Assembly: GCA_046582185.1 (NCBI GenBank)
Contig: JAYGEX010000042.1
Location: 124,001 to 188,000 of the forward strand
Length of the DNA: 64,000 nt
Direction: 5' to 3'
DNA from: GCA-002726655 sp046582185
GTDB lineage: Bacteria > Pseudomonadota > Gammaproteobacteria > Pseudomonadales > Azotimanducaceae
Below the pieces are notes generated by a model, which did not search any database, was not told the DNA's origin, and saw only the letters and a list, made by a program, of their open reading frames with translations. Position numbers and translations under genes: made by a program. Below are positions 42,424 to 51,317 of the stretch, in pieces (positions within the stretch are counted from its first letter, which is position 1; every line of letters begins with the position of its first letter).

Positions 42424-44043
42424 CAGTCCGGTTCTGCCGATGCTCTTTTCAAGGTCGCGCATCTCTTCAAACTTTGGTTCAACGGTCTCATCGAAAGGCA
42501 TTTCCATATCATGCTGGCGCATCATCATTGCACCTTTGGCGCGCATCTTTATCTAAATCTCAAAAATGATGCCCTCCTTGAAAACACAGGTGCGCTGACT
42601 CAGCCATCTGCGGTGATTGCTGTACTGCCCTTTAGCTCTGTCATCAGTGAAGACGCATCTGTAGGCGCCCGATTTACAAACGAGATTTCCGATAGGTTGG
42701 CAAAACATCCCGATCTATATGTGGTGTCTAGCCAGGCGACATATTAGCTATTTCTGGCGAGCCTCGTGCCGGTGAAGAAGCAAAAGGAGCTAGAAGCGGA
42801 TCATATTGTTTCTGGCGAAATTTCAGGAGATGAAAGAAGTTATTCCTTAAAGCTTAAGATGCTTGGCCCGAATCAGGAAGTCGTGCTGGAGGAGGAGTTC
42901 CTGTTCGGGGTGGATGCCGAGAGTCAGATCGGTGCACAGCGCCGCATCAGCCAGCGAATCAGTAAGGTGCTCGGCACAACACATGCAGGTACTGAATATT
43001 GTGAACCCAGTAACAATATTGAAGCTATGGTCTTGTACCATTCAGCCAAGCTCAAACTAGATCAGAAGGGAGTCAAGAATCTTGCTGGCGCTGAATCTCT
43101 ATTACTCAGAGCGATTGAACTTGATCCGGGTTATGGACATGCATACTCGGCTCTCTCTATAGCCTATTTGTTACAAAGCCGGTGGAAGCCGGAATACCGC
43201 GGCGACTTATCGGTAGAGATTACTCGTAAAGCGCTTGATAGATGCGCAACCCTTGGCGTTGCTTATAAGATCTGGGTGCCTTCATATGAGGGAGTAAAAA
43301 ATAATTGGATAGATCAGGAAATACAATGGCGTGATGCATTGGCTATATCGCCGAGCGACCTCTGGTTGTTAGATAACTATTCCCTGAACCTGGGGCCATT
43401 GGGCATGGGAACTCTGCAAGACATTATCTTTGAGAGAGCAAATCGGATTAACCCAATCGGCCCGCGAGTGCTCTTGAGTAAGGCCTGGCATGCCTTGTTG
43501 GTTGAAAGTGATATAGAAAAGGCCTTACAGCTGGCGGAGCAGATCGAAAGTGAGGGAGAGAGGTCATGCAATGTGCCCAATCTTCGTCTGTTTGCCGCCC
43601 TATCGATATCTGAAGAGGCGGCGATTGAAGCCTGGGAAGCATTTCAACTTACCGAGTGTAGCGGTGGCGGCGTTAGGATGCAGTACGAAAAACTCGGACC
43701 GGAGCTCATCTATCAATCTCGGCATAATCCCAGTGCGCGCAGAAAACTGCTCGATTACATGAGAGATGGTCTCGAAGACAATCCGAATATGGCCATGATT
43801 AACGGTATCAACCTTTCCGATCTGACACTTGCCTTTGATGCTATTGAGTTTGGCATGGCTAACGATAGATACATTCATATGCCATTGTGGTGGATGGACA
43901 ATTCGGAGTCGACATTATTCAGGCGCGATGTCAGGTTTGCGAAACTGGTGCAAAGGATGGACTTTCCAGATTATTGGCGGGAATTCGGTTGGCCGGATGG
44001 AAAATGTACGCCGCTTGGGGATTCATTTGTCTGGGATAACTGA
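42424..44043 (+). pseudogene. TolB/FlgO-like and TPR protein interrupted by TAG
   Basis: The frame is open from 42424 to 44043 except for TAG at 42745-42747. Before the stop, SAVIAVLPFSSVISEDASVG and DRLAKHPDLYVVSSQATY match the start of the class 3 cyclase-associated TolB/FlgO-like domain; after it, KELEADHIVSGEISGDERSY continues the same domain at the expected spacing (compare the ...YVLEGSVRR element). The remaining 400 residues are TPR-like with LLRAIELDPGYGHAYSALSIAY. No natural N-terminus (usually a DNA-binding or membrane part) is seen upstream. A nonsense mutation in an already N-truncated gene is the simplest view. A GTG at 42766 could restart the downstream part. Confidence 0.7.
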
Positions 44044-44168
44044 ATCATTGTTATAGGGTATTTTTGAGCGATGATTCCTCTTCGGATTGATCGTTGGCCC
44101 GCTGCTCACGGATCCATGCTGTGAAGAATCGCAACGGACTAGTCATGGGCCGGATGTTTTTTGTCTGA

Positions 44169-45440
44169 TTGATTGGTTCTTGCAGCAATGACAGATACAG
44201 TAAGCCTAATATAACAATTGAGGGGCTCCCTCTGGAAATACCTTTATGTCTGGCGGATGTGGATTGTGATTGGTTGACCCAAGCGTTGCGGGAGTCCCAG
44301 ATCCCGGATGATGTTTCTGTCGTTGGTTTCCAGCCCAAAATAATAGGTATTGACGCTGGCTTTCTTGGAGAAATAGCTTTGCTTGAGGTGCAATACTCGT
44401 CTTCCGCCATCGATGCTCCGGCCACAATGATCCTCAAAATCCCCACATCTTCCGAAAATAGGCAGGTGGGGCAGAGTATCGGTGTGTATGAACGGGAAGT
44501 CAGATTCTATACCGAATTAAGGCAGCTAGTTAATGTGCGGACGCCAGATTGCTACTACGGTGATATGAATGTAAGTAACGATCCTGAGAAATCCATGGCG
44601 GCAATTAAGTTTATCAATCGCCTTCCGGTGTGGATGATGTGGACATTGTTTCGCCTGGCAAACTGGTTTAGTGGCCGAAAGCAGATTGGCTTTGTTTTGT
44701 TGTTAGAAGATCTTGGAAATTATCGAGTAGGAGATCAGGTTGCAGGATGTTCTGTGCCCGATGCCGAGAGAGCCTTGCGATCCATGGCGGAGTTGCATGC
44801 GCCATTCTGGAAGAGTCCGGATCTTACGGACAACCCCTTGATACTCCCGTTTGAATTGATCATCAAGTTAAGCCAAATAGTTTATTCACAGGCGTTACCG
44901 AAGTATCTAAGTGCCAATGAAGGCCAGATATCACCGCGAAACATGCTCATCCTCGAGTGGCTGTCAGACAACGGCATGACATTGATGGAGAGTCTTGCCA
45001 GAAGTCCATATAGCTTACTGCACGGCGATTTTCGTCTGGACAATATGTTTTTTGATGACGATAAAGATGAGCTTGTGTTATTTGACTGGCAGACTTTCCT
45101 GGCGGGCCCGGTTGGTTATGATCTGGCCTATTTCCTGAGCGCTTCCCTGGGTGAGGATGCCAGTGATGACGAATTATACAGCTTAAGGGAATACTATCGC
45201 TTGCAACTGGAGGACAAAGGGGTCTCTATTTCCGCCGAACGACTGAGCTGGGAATATGAAGTAGGCATGCTGGTGGTTTTGCTAAGAATATTGCCTGTTG
45301 AATTTCAGGACCTGGTTTCCCTTGGGGAGAATCGGGGCCATGAAATAGCAATTACATGGATTGATCGAATTTTCGTAAAGCTAAAAAATGTTGACCTCGA
45401 CAGGCTATTGGCTACAACTCCGTATTCCGTCCAGCAGTGA
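44169..45440 (+). CDS. Aminoglycoside phosphotransferase/ecdysteroid kinase-like protein
   Basis: 423 residues with a TTG start at 44169 (no good ATG). Kinase-like fold: substrate phosphorylation loop LLHGDFRLDNMFF with the catalytic HGD at 285-287, and metal-binding D306 in FDWQTF; an APH-type KIP (TMILKIPT) lies in the N-terminal lobe. The relatives include phosphotransferases of choline, aminoglycosides and plant or insect steroids; the substrate is not known. The sequence between the stop of the preceding pseudogene and this start holds nothing else. The next amidohydrolase starts 22 bases after its stop. Confidence 0.8.
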   Translation: MIGSCSNDRYSKPNITIEGLPLEIPLCLADVDCDWLTQALRESQIPDDVSVVGFQPKIIGIDAGFLGEIALLEVQYSSSAIDAPATMILKIPTSSENRQVGQSIGVYEREVRFYTELRQLVNVRTPDCYYGDMNVSNDPEKSMAAIKFINRLPVWMMWTLFRLANWFSGRKQIGFVLLLEDLGNYRVGDQVAGCSVPDAERALRSMAELHAPFWKSPDLTDNPLILPFELIIKLSQIVYSQALPKYLSANEGQISPRNMLILEWLSDNGMTLMESLARSPYSLLHGDFRLDNMFFDDDKDELVLFDWQTFLAGPVGYDLAYFLSASLGEDASDDELYSLREYYRLQLEDKGVSISAERLSWEYEVGMLVVLLRILPVEFQDLVSLGENRGHEIAITWIDRIFVKLKNVDLDRLLATTPYSVQQ

Positions 45441-45462
45441 ATGACAAATGTGAAAGGTACAT

Positions 45463-47283
45463 ATGAAAGGTAAGTTTAGCGGTAGTGGGTTCAGAAGAGT
45501 CAGGTATATATTAACTGTTGCTCGATTACGTCAATTATTCTCGTTTATTGGTGTCCCCCTTCTTGCGATGCTGGTGTCTTGCTCAGAATCTAACGAAATT
45601 GATTCGGCGGTGCAGGAAGCTGATCTGATTATCACAGGCGGGAAGATCTATTCTCTGAATTGGGCGAAACCAAATCTTGAAGGTAAGACCTCAGATGCTG
45701 CTCCCTATGACGGTCTAGGATGGCATGCAGATGCCGAAGCGCTGGCGATAATTGATGGCAAGATCGCTGCTATTGGTGCCTCTATGGAAATAGACAAAAT
45801 GAGAGGCGAACAGACCAGAGTCATTGATGTTATGGGGGCAACTATCCTGCCAGGCTTGGTGGACTCACATGCCCATATCCCTGAGCTGGGAGCGACGCTC
45901 AGCCGAGTGAACCTCATCGGTATCGCAACGGAAGAGGAAGCTGTGGCGCTTATTGTGGAACAGGCGAAAAATGTGCCTGAAGGGGAATGGATTGTTGGCC
46001 AGGGGTGGGATGAAGGTGCCTGGGCAAATAATTACCCGGATATGAATCTTTTAACCAGCCTCGTACCCAGGCACCCGGTTCTTATGCGCAGCCTCCATGG
46101 GTTTGGTGCCTGGGGTAATAAGATGGCATTTGAGCGGGTTGGTATTACCAGGGATACGCCAACGCCTGGTGGTGGTGAAATTCTCTATTTCGATAACGGT
46201 GATCCCAGCGGCGTGCTAATCAATAATGCCTCGAGTTTGCTGGAAGAAGCCGTACCTGCGCCCTCAAAGAAAGAATTAAAGCGTCAGATTGTTGCCGGTC
46301 TTGCGCAGATGGCGAAGGATGGATATGTCACTGTTCATGATGCCGGTGTGAGTTCAGAGTCTATGGCTGCAATGCAGGAGCTGGAAGATGAGAATGCACT
46401 TCCCGTTCGCGTCTATGCGATGTTGTCAGCACGAGATGCGGTTTTGTCCGAAGAGTGGATAAAGCGAGGCCCAGATACTGACAATGGCACAATGTTCGTT
46501 ACCCGCTCAGTCAAAGCCTATTACGATGGCGCGCTGGGCTCCCGTGGTGCACGATTATTTGCAGACTATAGTGATATGCCTGGCCACAGGGGGGTGAGTG
46601 GAAATGAATATGGGTTTGACCAGGATCTGGTTGAAGCACTAATGGCAAGTGGCTTTCAAGTTGGCGTTCATGCCATTGGCGATGCAGGAAACAAAGAGAC
46701 GCTGGATTTCTATGAAGGTGTGTTTGAGCGGCATCCGGATGCCCAATTAAATCGTCACCGGATTGAGCATGCTCAAATAATCAGCAGTGCAGACATGGGC
46801 AGGTTTTTTTCGATGAAAATCATCGCCTCCATGGAGCCTCCTCATGCCGTGGAGGACATGCCATGGGCAGAGCAGCGCGTGGGCAGCGAACGGATTAAAG
46901 GAGCCTATGCATGGCAGACCTTGCGGCGATCTGGCGCAACAGTAATCTTCAACGCCGATAATCCCGGGTCTGACCATAGTATCTTTTACGGCTTGCATTC
47001 GGCTATTACAAGACAGGATAAGTCCTCGCTGCCAATCGGTGGCTGGTATCCAGACGAAGCCTTTACCATAGAAGAGGCGATTCGAGCGTATACGACAGTG
47101 GCGGCATATGCGGGATTTCGTGAGCGAGAGACCGGTATTCTAGAGGTGGGTCGTTGGGCCGATATCTCAATTATGGATATTGATCCGTTTGCATTGGCGC
47201 AAAGCGACCCCGCCCAAATTCTCGAAGGTCGAATAGTCCTTACAGTTGTTGCTGGAAAGGTTGTTTATCGAGCTCAGCCATAG
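45463..47283 (+). CDS. Amidohydrolase (YtcJ-like), lipoprotein
   Basis: 606 residues. A basic start and hydrophobic core end in the lipobox LVSC (Cys40), so it is probably lipid-anchored. The amidohydrolase 3 subgroup is indicated by the metal motif LPGLVDSHAHIPELGA, a long acidic insertion and the C-terminal WDEGAWANNYPDMNLLTS, RHRIEHAQII and NADNPGSDHSIFYGLHSAI. Such enzymes act on exocyclic amide or ester bonds; no substrate can be assigned. It lies 22 bases after the phosphotransferase gene and may be cotranscribed with it. A second, smaller GNAT gene follows convergently. Confidence 0.85.
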   Translation: MKGKFSGSGFRRVRYILTVARLRQLFSFIGVPLLAMLVSCSESNEIDSAVQEADLIITGGKIYSLNWAKPNLEGKTSDAAPYDGLGWHADAEALAIIDGKIAAIGASMEIDKMRGEQTRVIDVMGATILPGLVDSHAHIPELGATLSRVNLIGIATEEEAVALIVEQAKNVPEGEWIVGQGWDEGAWANNYPDMNLLTSLVPRHPVLMRSLHGFGAWGNKMAFERVGITRDTPTPGGGEILYFDNGDPSGVLINNASSLLEEAVPAPSKKELKRQIVAGLAQMAKDGYVTVHDAGVSSESMAAMQELEDENALPVRVYAMLSARDAVLSEEWIKRGPDTDNGTMFVTRSVKAYYDGALGSRGARLFADYSDMPGHRGVSGNEYGFDQDLVEALMASGFQVGVHAIGDAGNKETLDFYEGVFERHPDAQLNRHRIEHAQIISSADMGRFFSMKIIASMEPPHAVEDMPWAEQRVGSERIKGAYAWQTLRRSGATVIFNADNPGSDHSIFYGLHSAITRQDKSSLPIGGWYPDEAFTIEEAIRAYTTVAAYAGFRERETGILEVGRWADISIMDIDPFALAQSDPAQILEGRIVLTVVAGKVVYRAQP

Positions 47284-47440
47284 CTCACGGTCAAAGCTGT
47301 GAAGGTAAGTCCATGCAGCTCTCAGGGCGGAAGCTTCGGATAGCCCGGCGGGGATTTATATGTAAAATAGCGAAGACTCTCCTTCGGATCATAAAAGATC
47401 AAGAGGCTAGCTTCAAAATCTGGCGCAATAGTCAATTGGA

Positions 47441-47857
47441 TTATTCAAGCCAGTAAATATTGTACGGCCCGTCTGTACCGATTCCAGTTGATTTCGTTAC
47501 CCAGCCAAGGCCTTCATAGAACTGGCAGGCGTGTATATTAGCTTGCACGCATTTAAGGGAGAGCGGTAAGCCAAATTCCTCCTGGCAAAAGCCGAGCAAG
47601 GCTTTGCCTATACCAGCGCCTTGATGTTTTGGGTCAATATACAAATGGTGGATAAAATTTGTTGGCTGCCAGAGGGAGACAAACCCTGCAATCTGTTCCC
47701 CTATCTCGGTAACGAATATCGATTCGCCTTCCAGGGCTTTTAAGAACTCGCTTATGGAATAGTCAGCTTCGCTAAAACAAGCTGCTGCCGTACGAGAACG
47801 ATTGAAGAGTTTTAGCAGTGAATCGAGATCCTCAGCTTGTTGCGCCCGAATAATCAA
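47441..47857 (-). CDS. GNAT-family N-acetyltransferase
   Basis: 138 residues. The acetyl-CoA loop is DPKHQGAGIGKALL (Q-x-x-G-x-G, about 76-89), with the upstream strand HHLYI and the FYEGLGW segment near the C-terminus, as in many GNATs. Substrate unknown. It converges on the amidohydrolase (157-base gap) and is single. Confidence 0.88.
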   Translation of the reverse strand: MIIRAQQAEDLDSLLKLFNRSRTAAACFSEADYSISEFLKALEGESIFVTEIGEQIAGFVSLWQPTNFIHHLYIDPKHQGAGIGKALLGFCQEEFGLPLSLKCVQANIHACQFYEGLGWVTKSTGIGTDGPYNIYWLE

Positions 47858-47891
47858 ATTAGATTCCGTTTGAAGATGTACATGGTACGGA

Positions 47892-48020
47892 CTAGTAAAT
47901 AGTATGTTTCATATATTCAGGATATTTCTTGTCGTATTCCCTGGCATTGAAGTCGCGGATTCTATACGTGGCGAACAGGTATTTATCGCTCTGATGTCTG
48001 ATTCCAATGACGGAACACTC
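47892..48020 (-). pseudogene. C-terminal gene fragment cut by repeat copy D
   Basis: On the minus strand a 41-codon tail reads CSVIGIRHQSDKYLFATYRI followed by RDFNAREYDKKYPEYMKHTIY and TAG (complement of 47892-47894). Its composition looks coding. Upstream it runs directly into the end of repeat copy D, where TAA appears, so the 5' part of the gene is lost. I do not recognise the family. It is either a remnant or a false protein-like stretch. Confidence 0.4.
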
Positions 48021-48023
48021 TAA

Positions 48024-48150
48024 TTACTTCCCGTCCATAAATAGCCAAACTAGAACAATATATGCAAAATTATAGATCCGTTAGCTACATAAAACAATCA
48101 CTTGCCAGGGAAGTAAAACCGACGGTTTCTATTTTTGGACGAGCACTAAT
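48024..48150 (+). repeat. Dispersed repeat, copy D
   Basis: About 127 bp. Left end TTACTTCCCGTCCATAAATA; right end the complement of CTAATTAGTGCTCGTCC. The core GTTAGCTACATAAAACAATC and ACTTGCCAGGGAAGTA matches copies A, B and C; the centre stem is ACCG-a-CGGT. It abuts a gene fragment on its left and copy D' on its right, sharing the base 48150. Confidence 0.6.
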
Positions 48151-48264
48151 TAGTTCTTGTCTTTAAAGTACAAATATCTACAGGAGCTAAAACAGCGTAA
48201 GACCGTTATCAACTGAAACAATCTCTTACGAAAGAGCTGATAGCGGAGATTTTCCATTCTAATT
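48150..48264 (+). repeat. Dispersed repeat, copy D' (partly deleted)
   Basis: About 115 bp adjacent to copy D. Left end TTAGTTCTTGTCTTTAAAGT; core ACTGAAACAATCTCTTACGAAAGAG; right end TTTTCCATTCTAATTC, which lacks about 11 bases (GGACAAAA-type) of the normal right end. Its right end supplies the TAG stop of the receptor relic at 48259-48543. Confidence 0.5.
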
Positions 48265-48543
48265 CAAGTGCGCGGAGACCGAGAGATAATAGCTGCGTCC
48301 AAATACATCGTATAACAGGGTATCCGTATTGTTGTTAAATACAGCATCAGCCATATTCGGTGCGGCCGTATCTGTGATTCCAGACCACTCTAAAGTCTGG
48401 CTTGCCTTCGTTTGTTCAAGCACAGAACCATCGGCATATACAGAGATATATTTTTCAAGCTCTGACGCCTGGACGGCTAAAGTAAAACAATATAGAAAAA
48501 CGGAAATAGCAAGGCTATGGCTGACAAGCATTCGATGGCCCAT
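48259..48543 (-). pseudogene. TonB-dependent receptor relic (signal peptide joined to the C-terminal end)
   Basis: A 94-codon frame starts with a signal peptide (SLAISVFLYCFTLAVQA, cleavage about 27) and ends with NNTDTLLYDVFGRSYYLSVS plus AHLN. That tail matches the final strands of the complete receptor in this window (QQANTWPATYDVFGRTYYVK), including the TDTAAP/ADTSPP turn before it. The roughly 850 residues of plug and barrel between are absent. The simplest reading is an internal deletion. The stop codon is contributed by the end of repeat copy D'. A small expressed protein cannot be excluded. Confidence 0.7.
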
Positions 48544-49018
48544 ATTTTGATGTTGGCTATCGGTACTATATCAAAGATGGTGTTGGCTCACATTGCTAAT
48601 TGTGTTGCGGTGACAAATTCTAAAAAGTGAGATCTAATGCTGCACACAGAGTCAGCTTAAGTCAACGTGGAACTGTCACTCCAAACTCCAGAAGAATGAT
48701 GTACATTTACGAATTTCGAATTTTTTGAGTTATTTATTTGAAATTCTTGAATGACAAGTGGCACTTTAGTACCGCATCCTTAGCAAATTTCAAAGCCTTT
48801 CTAAGGAAAATTTAGATCGACTTAACAGTTGGTAATCCGGTGATGCTTGCTGAGAGGAGATCTCGGCCAATACCAGACAAATTGGATTCTGATACAACAT
48901 CAATCCACAGTATAATATTTCAGATGGAATCCTAACTTTAGTTTAGATTACGGCTTTCGAAGATAATTATCAAGAACTTAGAAAGCAGTTCAGCTGCTGG
49001 TTAGGATAAGGAGTAACG
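48544..49018. other. 475-base gap, no gene recognised
   Basis: AT-rich, without an open frame of interest. A good ribosome-binding site AAGGAG lies at 49009-49014 for the outer-membrane protein gene that follows. Nothing else can be named; the promoter of that gene should lie here. Confidence 0.5.
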
Positions 49019-50161
49019 GTGAAAAACCAAAACAGAAAACGACCTCTGGCCATCCTCGTTGGGCTAAATCTGTTTTTTATCACACTGGTCGTTCACCTGC
49101 CAATCAGGGCTGAGCAAAACGAAGAGCGGCATTCGGTGGAGGGTCTAGCACCTGATGTCCGCGGAGACGAATCCCGCCTTAAATACCAGAAAGGCGATCT
49201 TGTGGTCGTGCCAATTCCTACATCTGACCCAACGCTGGGATCTGGACTCATTGGCGCTGGCGCTTATTTTTATTCCCAGACAGAACACCAGAAAAAAACT
49301 CAGCCTGCGTCGATGACCGCCGCAGCCGCTATGTATACCAACAACAATAGTAAGGCGGGAGGAATTGCTCAACTGAACTACTGGGATCAGGACGCCTGGA
49401 GATTTACCGGAGTACTTGGTTATGTCGATCTGAAGCTCGAAGTGTTGACACCAGAAGATACTGCTTCGGGGGATAATGTTAACTGGAACATCGAGGGAAT
49501 GTTTTCGCAAATAAGAATCTCCCGAAGAATTAGGGGGGATTGGTATGCCAGTACAGGTCTCAGATACATCGACTTCAAGCAAACACTTGGCGAAACCCCG
49601 CCCGGTCGCGATATCAGCCGCGAAACTGTGACTGCCGGTGTTGAATTGGGGATTGAATTTGATTCAAGAGACTTGCCGATGAATCCATATACTGGCCGTC
49701 TATTTCGAGCAACTGCCTTGTTCAACGACGATTCACTTGGCGGTGATGACACCTACACTTCCTACCGGGCTAGCTTGCGATCCTATCATCAGTTTTCTGA
49801 GCCCTTGGTGTTGGCTTGGGAGATAGCTGGCTGCAAGAAAGCTGGTGATTTTCCCTTATGGGATGCTTGTCGCCTTCCTCTCCGTGGGTTTGCATCAACA
49901 GATTACCTCGGCGAGACAGGTTTTCATGCGCAAGCTGAAGCGAGGTGGCGTATTAGCCCTAGGTGGGGCCTGGTTGGATTCGCTGGCGTCGGAACCATAG
50001 GCAACTCATTCAGTCGCGAGCGTGAGCATGAACCTGTTCCCAGCTATGGCATGGGGATACGCTTTATGGTGCTAAAATCAAAACGGATCAACCTTCGTTT
50101 AGATTATGGACGATCGCTTCAGAGCGATGCCGTCTATATCTCTGTTGGTGAAGCCTTCTGA
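49019..50161 (+). CDS. BamA/TamA-type surface antigen barrel
   Basis: 380 residues. GTG start preceded by AAGGAG. Signal peptide about 1-31. The mature protein is a beta-barrel of the Omp85 D15 type without POTRA domains: repeated strand/turn patterns, EFDSRDLPMNPYTGRLFRATALFND as the conserved D15 segment, RGF of LPLRGFASTDYLG and the ending GEAF with terminal aromatic. D15-only proteins of this size are found in many Gammaproteobacteria, with unknown role in outer-membrane insertion or uptake. It stands alone. Confidence 0.83.
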   Translation: MKNQNRKRPLAILVGLNLFFITLVVHLPIRAEQNEERHSVEGLAPDVRGDESRLKYQKGDLVVVPIPTSDPTLGSGLIGAGAYFYSQTEHQKKTQPASMTAAAAMYTNNNSKAGGIAQLNYWDQDAWRFTGVLGYVDLKLEVLTPEDTASGDNVNWNIEGMFSQIRISRRIRGDWYASTGLRYIDFKQTLGETPPGRDISRETVTAGVELGIEFDSRDLPMNPYTGRLFRATALFNDDSLGGDDTYTSYRASLRSYHQFSEPLVLAWEIAGCKKAGDFPLWDACRLPLRGFASTDYLGETGFHAQAEARWRISPRWGLVGFAGVGTIGNSFSREREHEPVPSYGMGIRFMVLKSKRINLRLDYGRSLQSDAVYISVGEAF

Positions 50162-50551
50162 TGAAACAGCTACCGCTTAAACTTGCCCCTAAACGTTCTA
50201 CTGGAGGAAGTTTGGATCGCGTTGATGGAAAAGCTGAAGATTACAAATCGCTGAGAAAGGTTCAGCATCTGGAACTGACAAGGAGGTTATTGGTTTAGAA
50301 GTCTCCTTGGGGCACACTACGAGCTTTAGGGTGATTGATTCAACTAGGAACATCAGAATTGATTTTGACCGCAGTTGGCAGATTGGAGCCATGCGCGGCC
50401 AATAAATCGACACGCCTTATTTGACCGCATCCAGCAATATGCTCAGCAAGCTATACCACGACACTCAACCATCATTATTTATTAATGACAATGTCGATAT
50501 AGTGGATGTGCAAATATTCACAGGCGCACCGTGCGCCTCCAGGTATTGGGG
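50162..50551. other. 390-base gap with a possible coding remnant
   Basis: From 50238 to 50405 a frame of 55 codons and a stop on the plus strand reads RLQIAEKGSASGTDKEVIGL then EVSLGHTTSFRVIDSTRNIR and IDFDRSWQIGAMRGQ, without an initiation codon. It may be the C-terminal remnant of an outer-membrane-type gene; no family was recognised. No other feature is supported. Confidence 0.3.
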
Positions 50552-50992
50552 TTAAAGGGCGATACCGTTGAGATCGACTTCGGCGTCGCGTTTATCGCGA
50601 CGTCGGGTTGAGACGAATCGGTGTTGGGTCCGCCATCCATTCTCTGTCTTGACGATCTTGTCGTAATAGCTGGCGGTTGAAGTTCGTCCTTTGCCTATGA
50701 GGGCGACGATGCGAAAGCGCAGGGTGACGCCGTCTTCATCGGAGTCGGCGTAGATGTTGGTCATCATGTGGGTGCGTGGGTGTGCTGCCTCCGACTCCAT
50801 GAATGACTTAATGTCGTCGATCCCATCACAGATACGAGAACCGACTCCGGTGAGGTCGAATACTGCGTCCTGCGTGAATACAGCATCGAGCCCAGGCCAG
50901 TTTCGGTCGTCGATCGAATCGCCGTAGCGACCGGGAAGTTCGTGGATCTCTACTCGATCGGCGGTCGTGAGTACGTATGGCGCGTCGGTCAT
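50552..50992 (-). CDS. SnoaL-like (NTF2 fold) protein
   Basis: 146 residues from ATG at 50990-50992 (complement); the frame continues upstream without useful sequence. NTF2/SnoaL features are visible: DRVEIHELPGRYGDSIDDRNWPGLDAVFTQDAVFDL, then HMMTNIYADSDEDGVTLRFRIVALIGKGR. Many such proteins are small polyketide cyclases, dehydratases or limonene-epoxide hydrolase relatives; no substrate is indicated. It is richer in GC than its neighbours by eye, so it may have been acquired. It stands alone. Confidence 0.8.
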   Translation of the reverse strand: MTDAPYVLTTADRVEIHELPGRYGDSIDDRNWPGLDAVFTQDAVFDLTGVGSRICDGIDDIKSFMESEAAHPRTHMMTNIYADSDEDGVTLRFRIVALIGKGRTSTASYYDKIVKTENGWRTQHRFVSTRRRDKRDAEVDLNGIAL

Positions 50993-51162
50993 TTGTTTGC
51001 TCCGGCGGAGTGAACGATAGGGGCTCGAACCTATTTTTAAGTTCACTTAGGCTAATTATAGTTACTTGGTAAAAATAGCGCTAAAAATATAGCACTCTGC
51101 ACCCTTTCAATATCATGTCGACATCTCCAGGCGAGCAAATGTGCTGAATCCATTGATATATA

Positions 51163-51239
51163 TGGTCGGGATGGCGAGAATTGAACTCACGACCCCCGCC
51201 TCCCGAAGACGGTGCTCTACCAGGCTGAGCTACACCCCG
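51163..51239 (-). tRNA. proK: tRNA-Pro (anticodon CGG)
   Basis: 77 nt with encoded CCA. Acceptor stem CGGGGTG/CATCCCG pairs fully (one G-T), D arm GCTC...GAGC, anticodon stem CCGTC/GGCGG with loop TTCGGGA (anticodon CGG, positions 34-36), T arm GTGAG-TTCAATT-CTCGC and discriminator A. It reads CCG codons. The first base (C1) is at 51239, the final A at 51163. No other tRNA is seen in the window. Confidence 0.96.
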
Positions 51240-51317
51240 ACGATGAAATAGTAAATCAGTGAAGACTTTCCGACAACTACTACGTTAAGTCAGTCTGGAT
51301 TGAGGCCAGGAAAACTA

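Noticed and set aside
42298..42546. Minus-strand frame between the sulfatase and the TolB/TPR pseudogene (MRAKGAMMMRQHDMEMPFDE...)
   Set aside because: The first 40 residues look protein-like, but the rest is the shadow of the sulfatase end and no start or family is supported.
42745..42747. TAG as a recoded (pyrrolysine) codon
   Set aside because: Bacterial pyrrolysine use is rare, the domain at this place has no special residue, and the gene is also truncated at its start.
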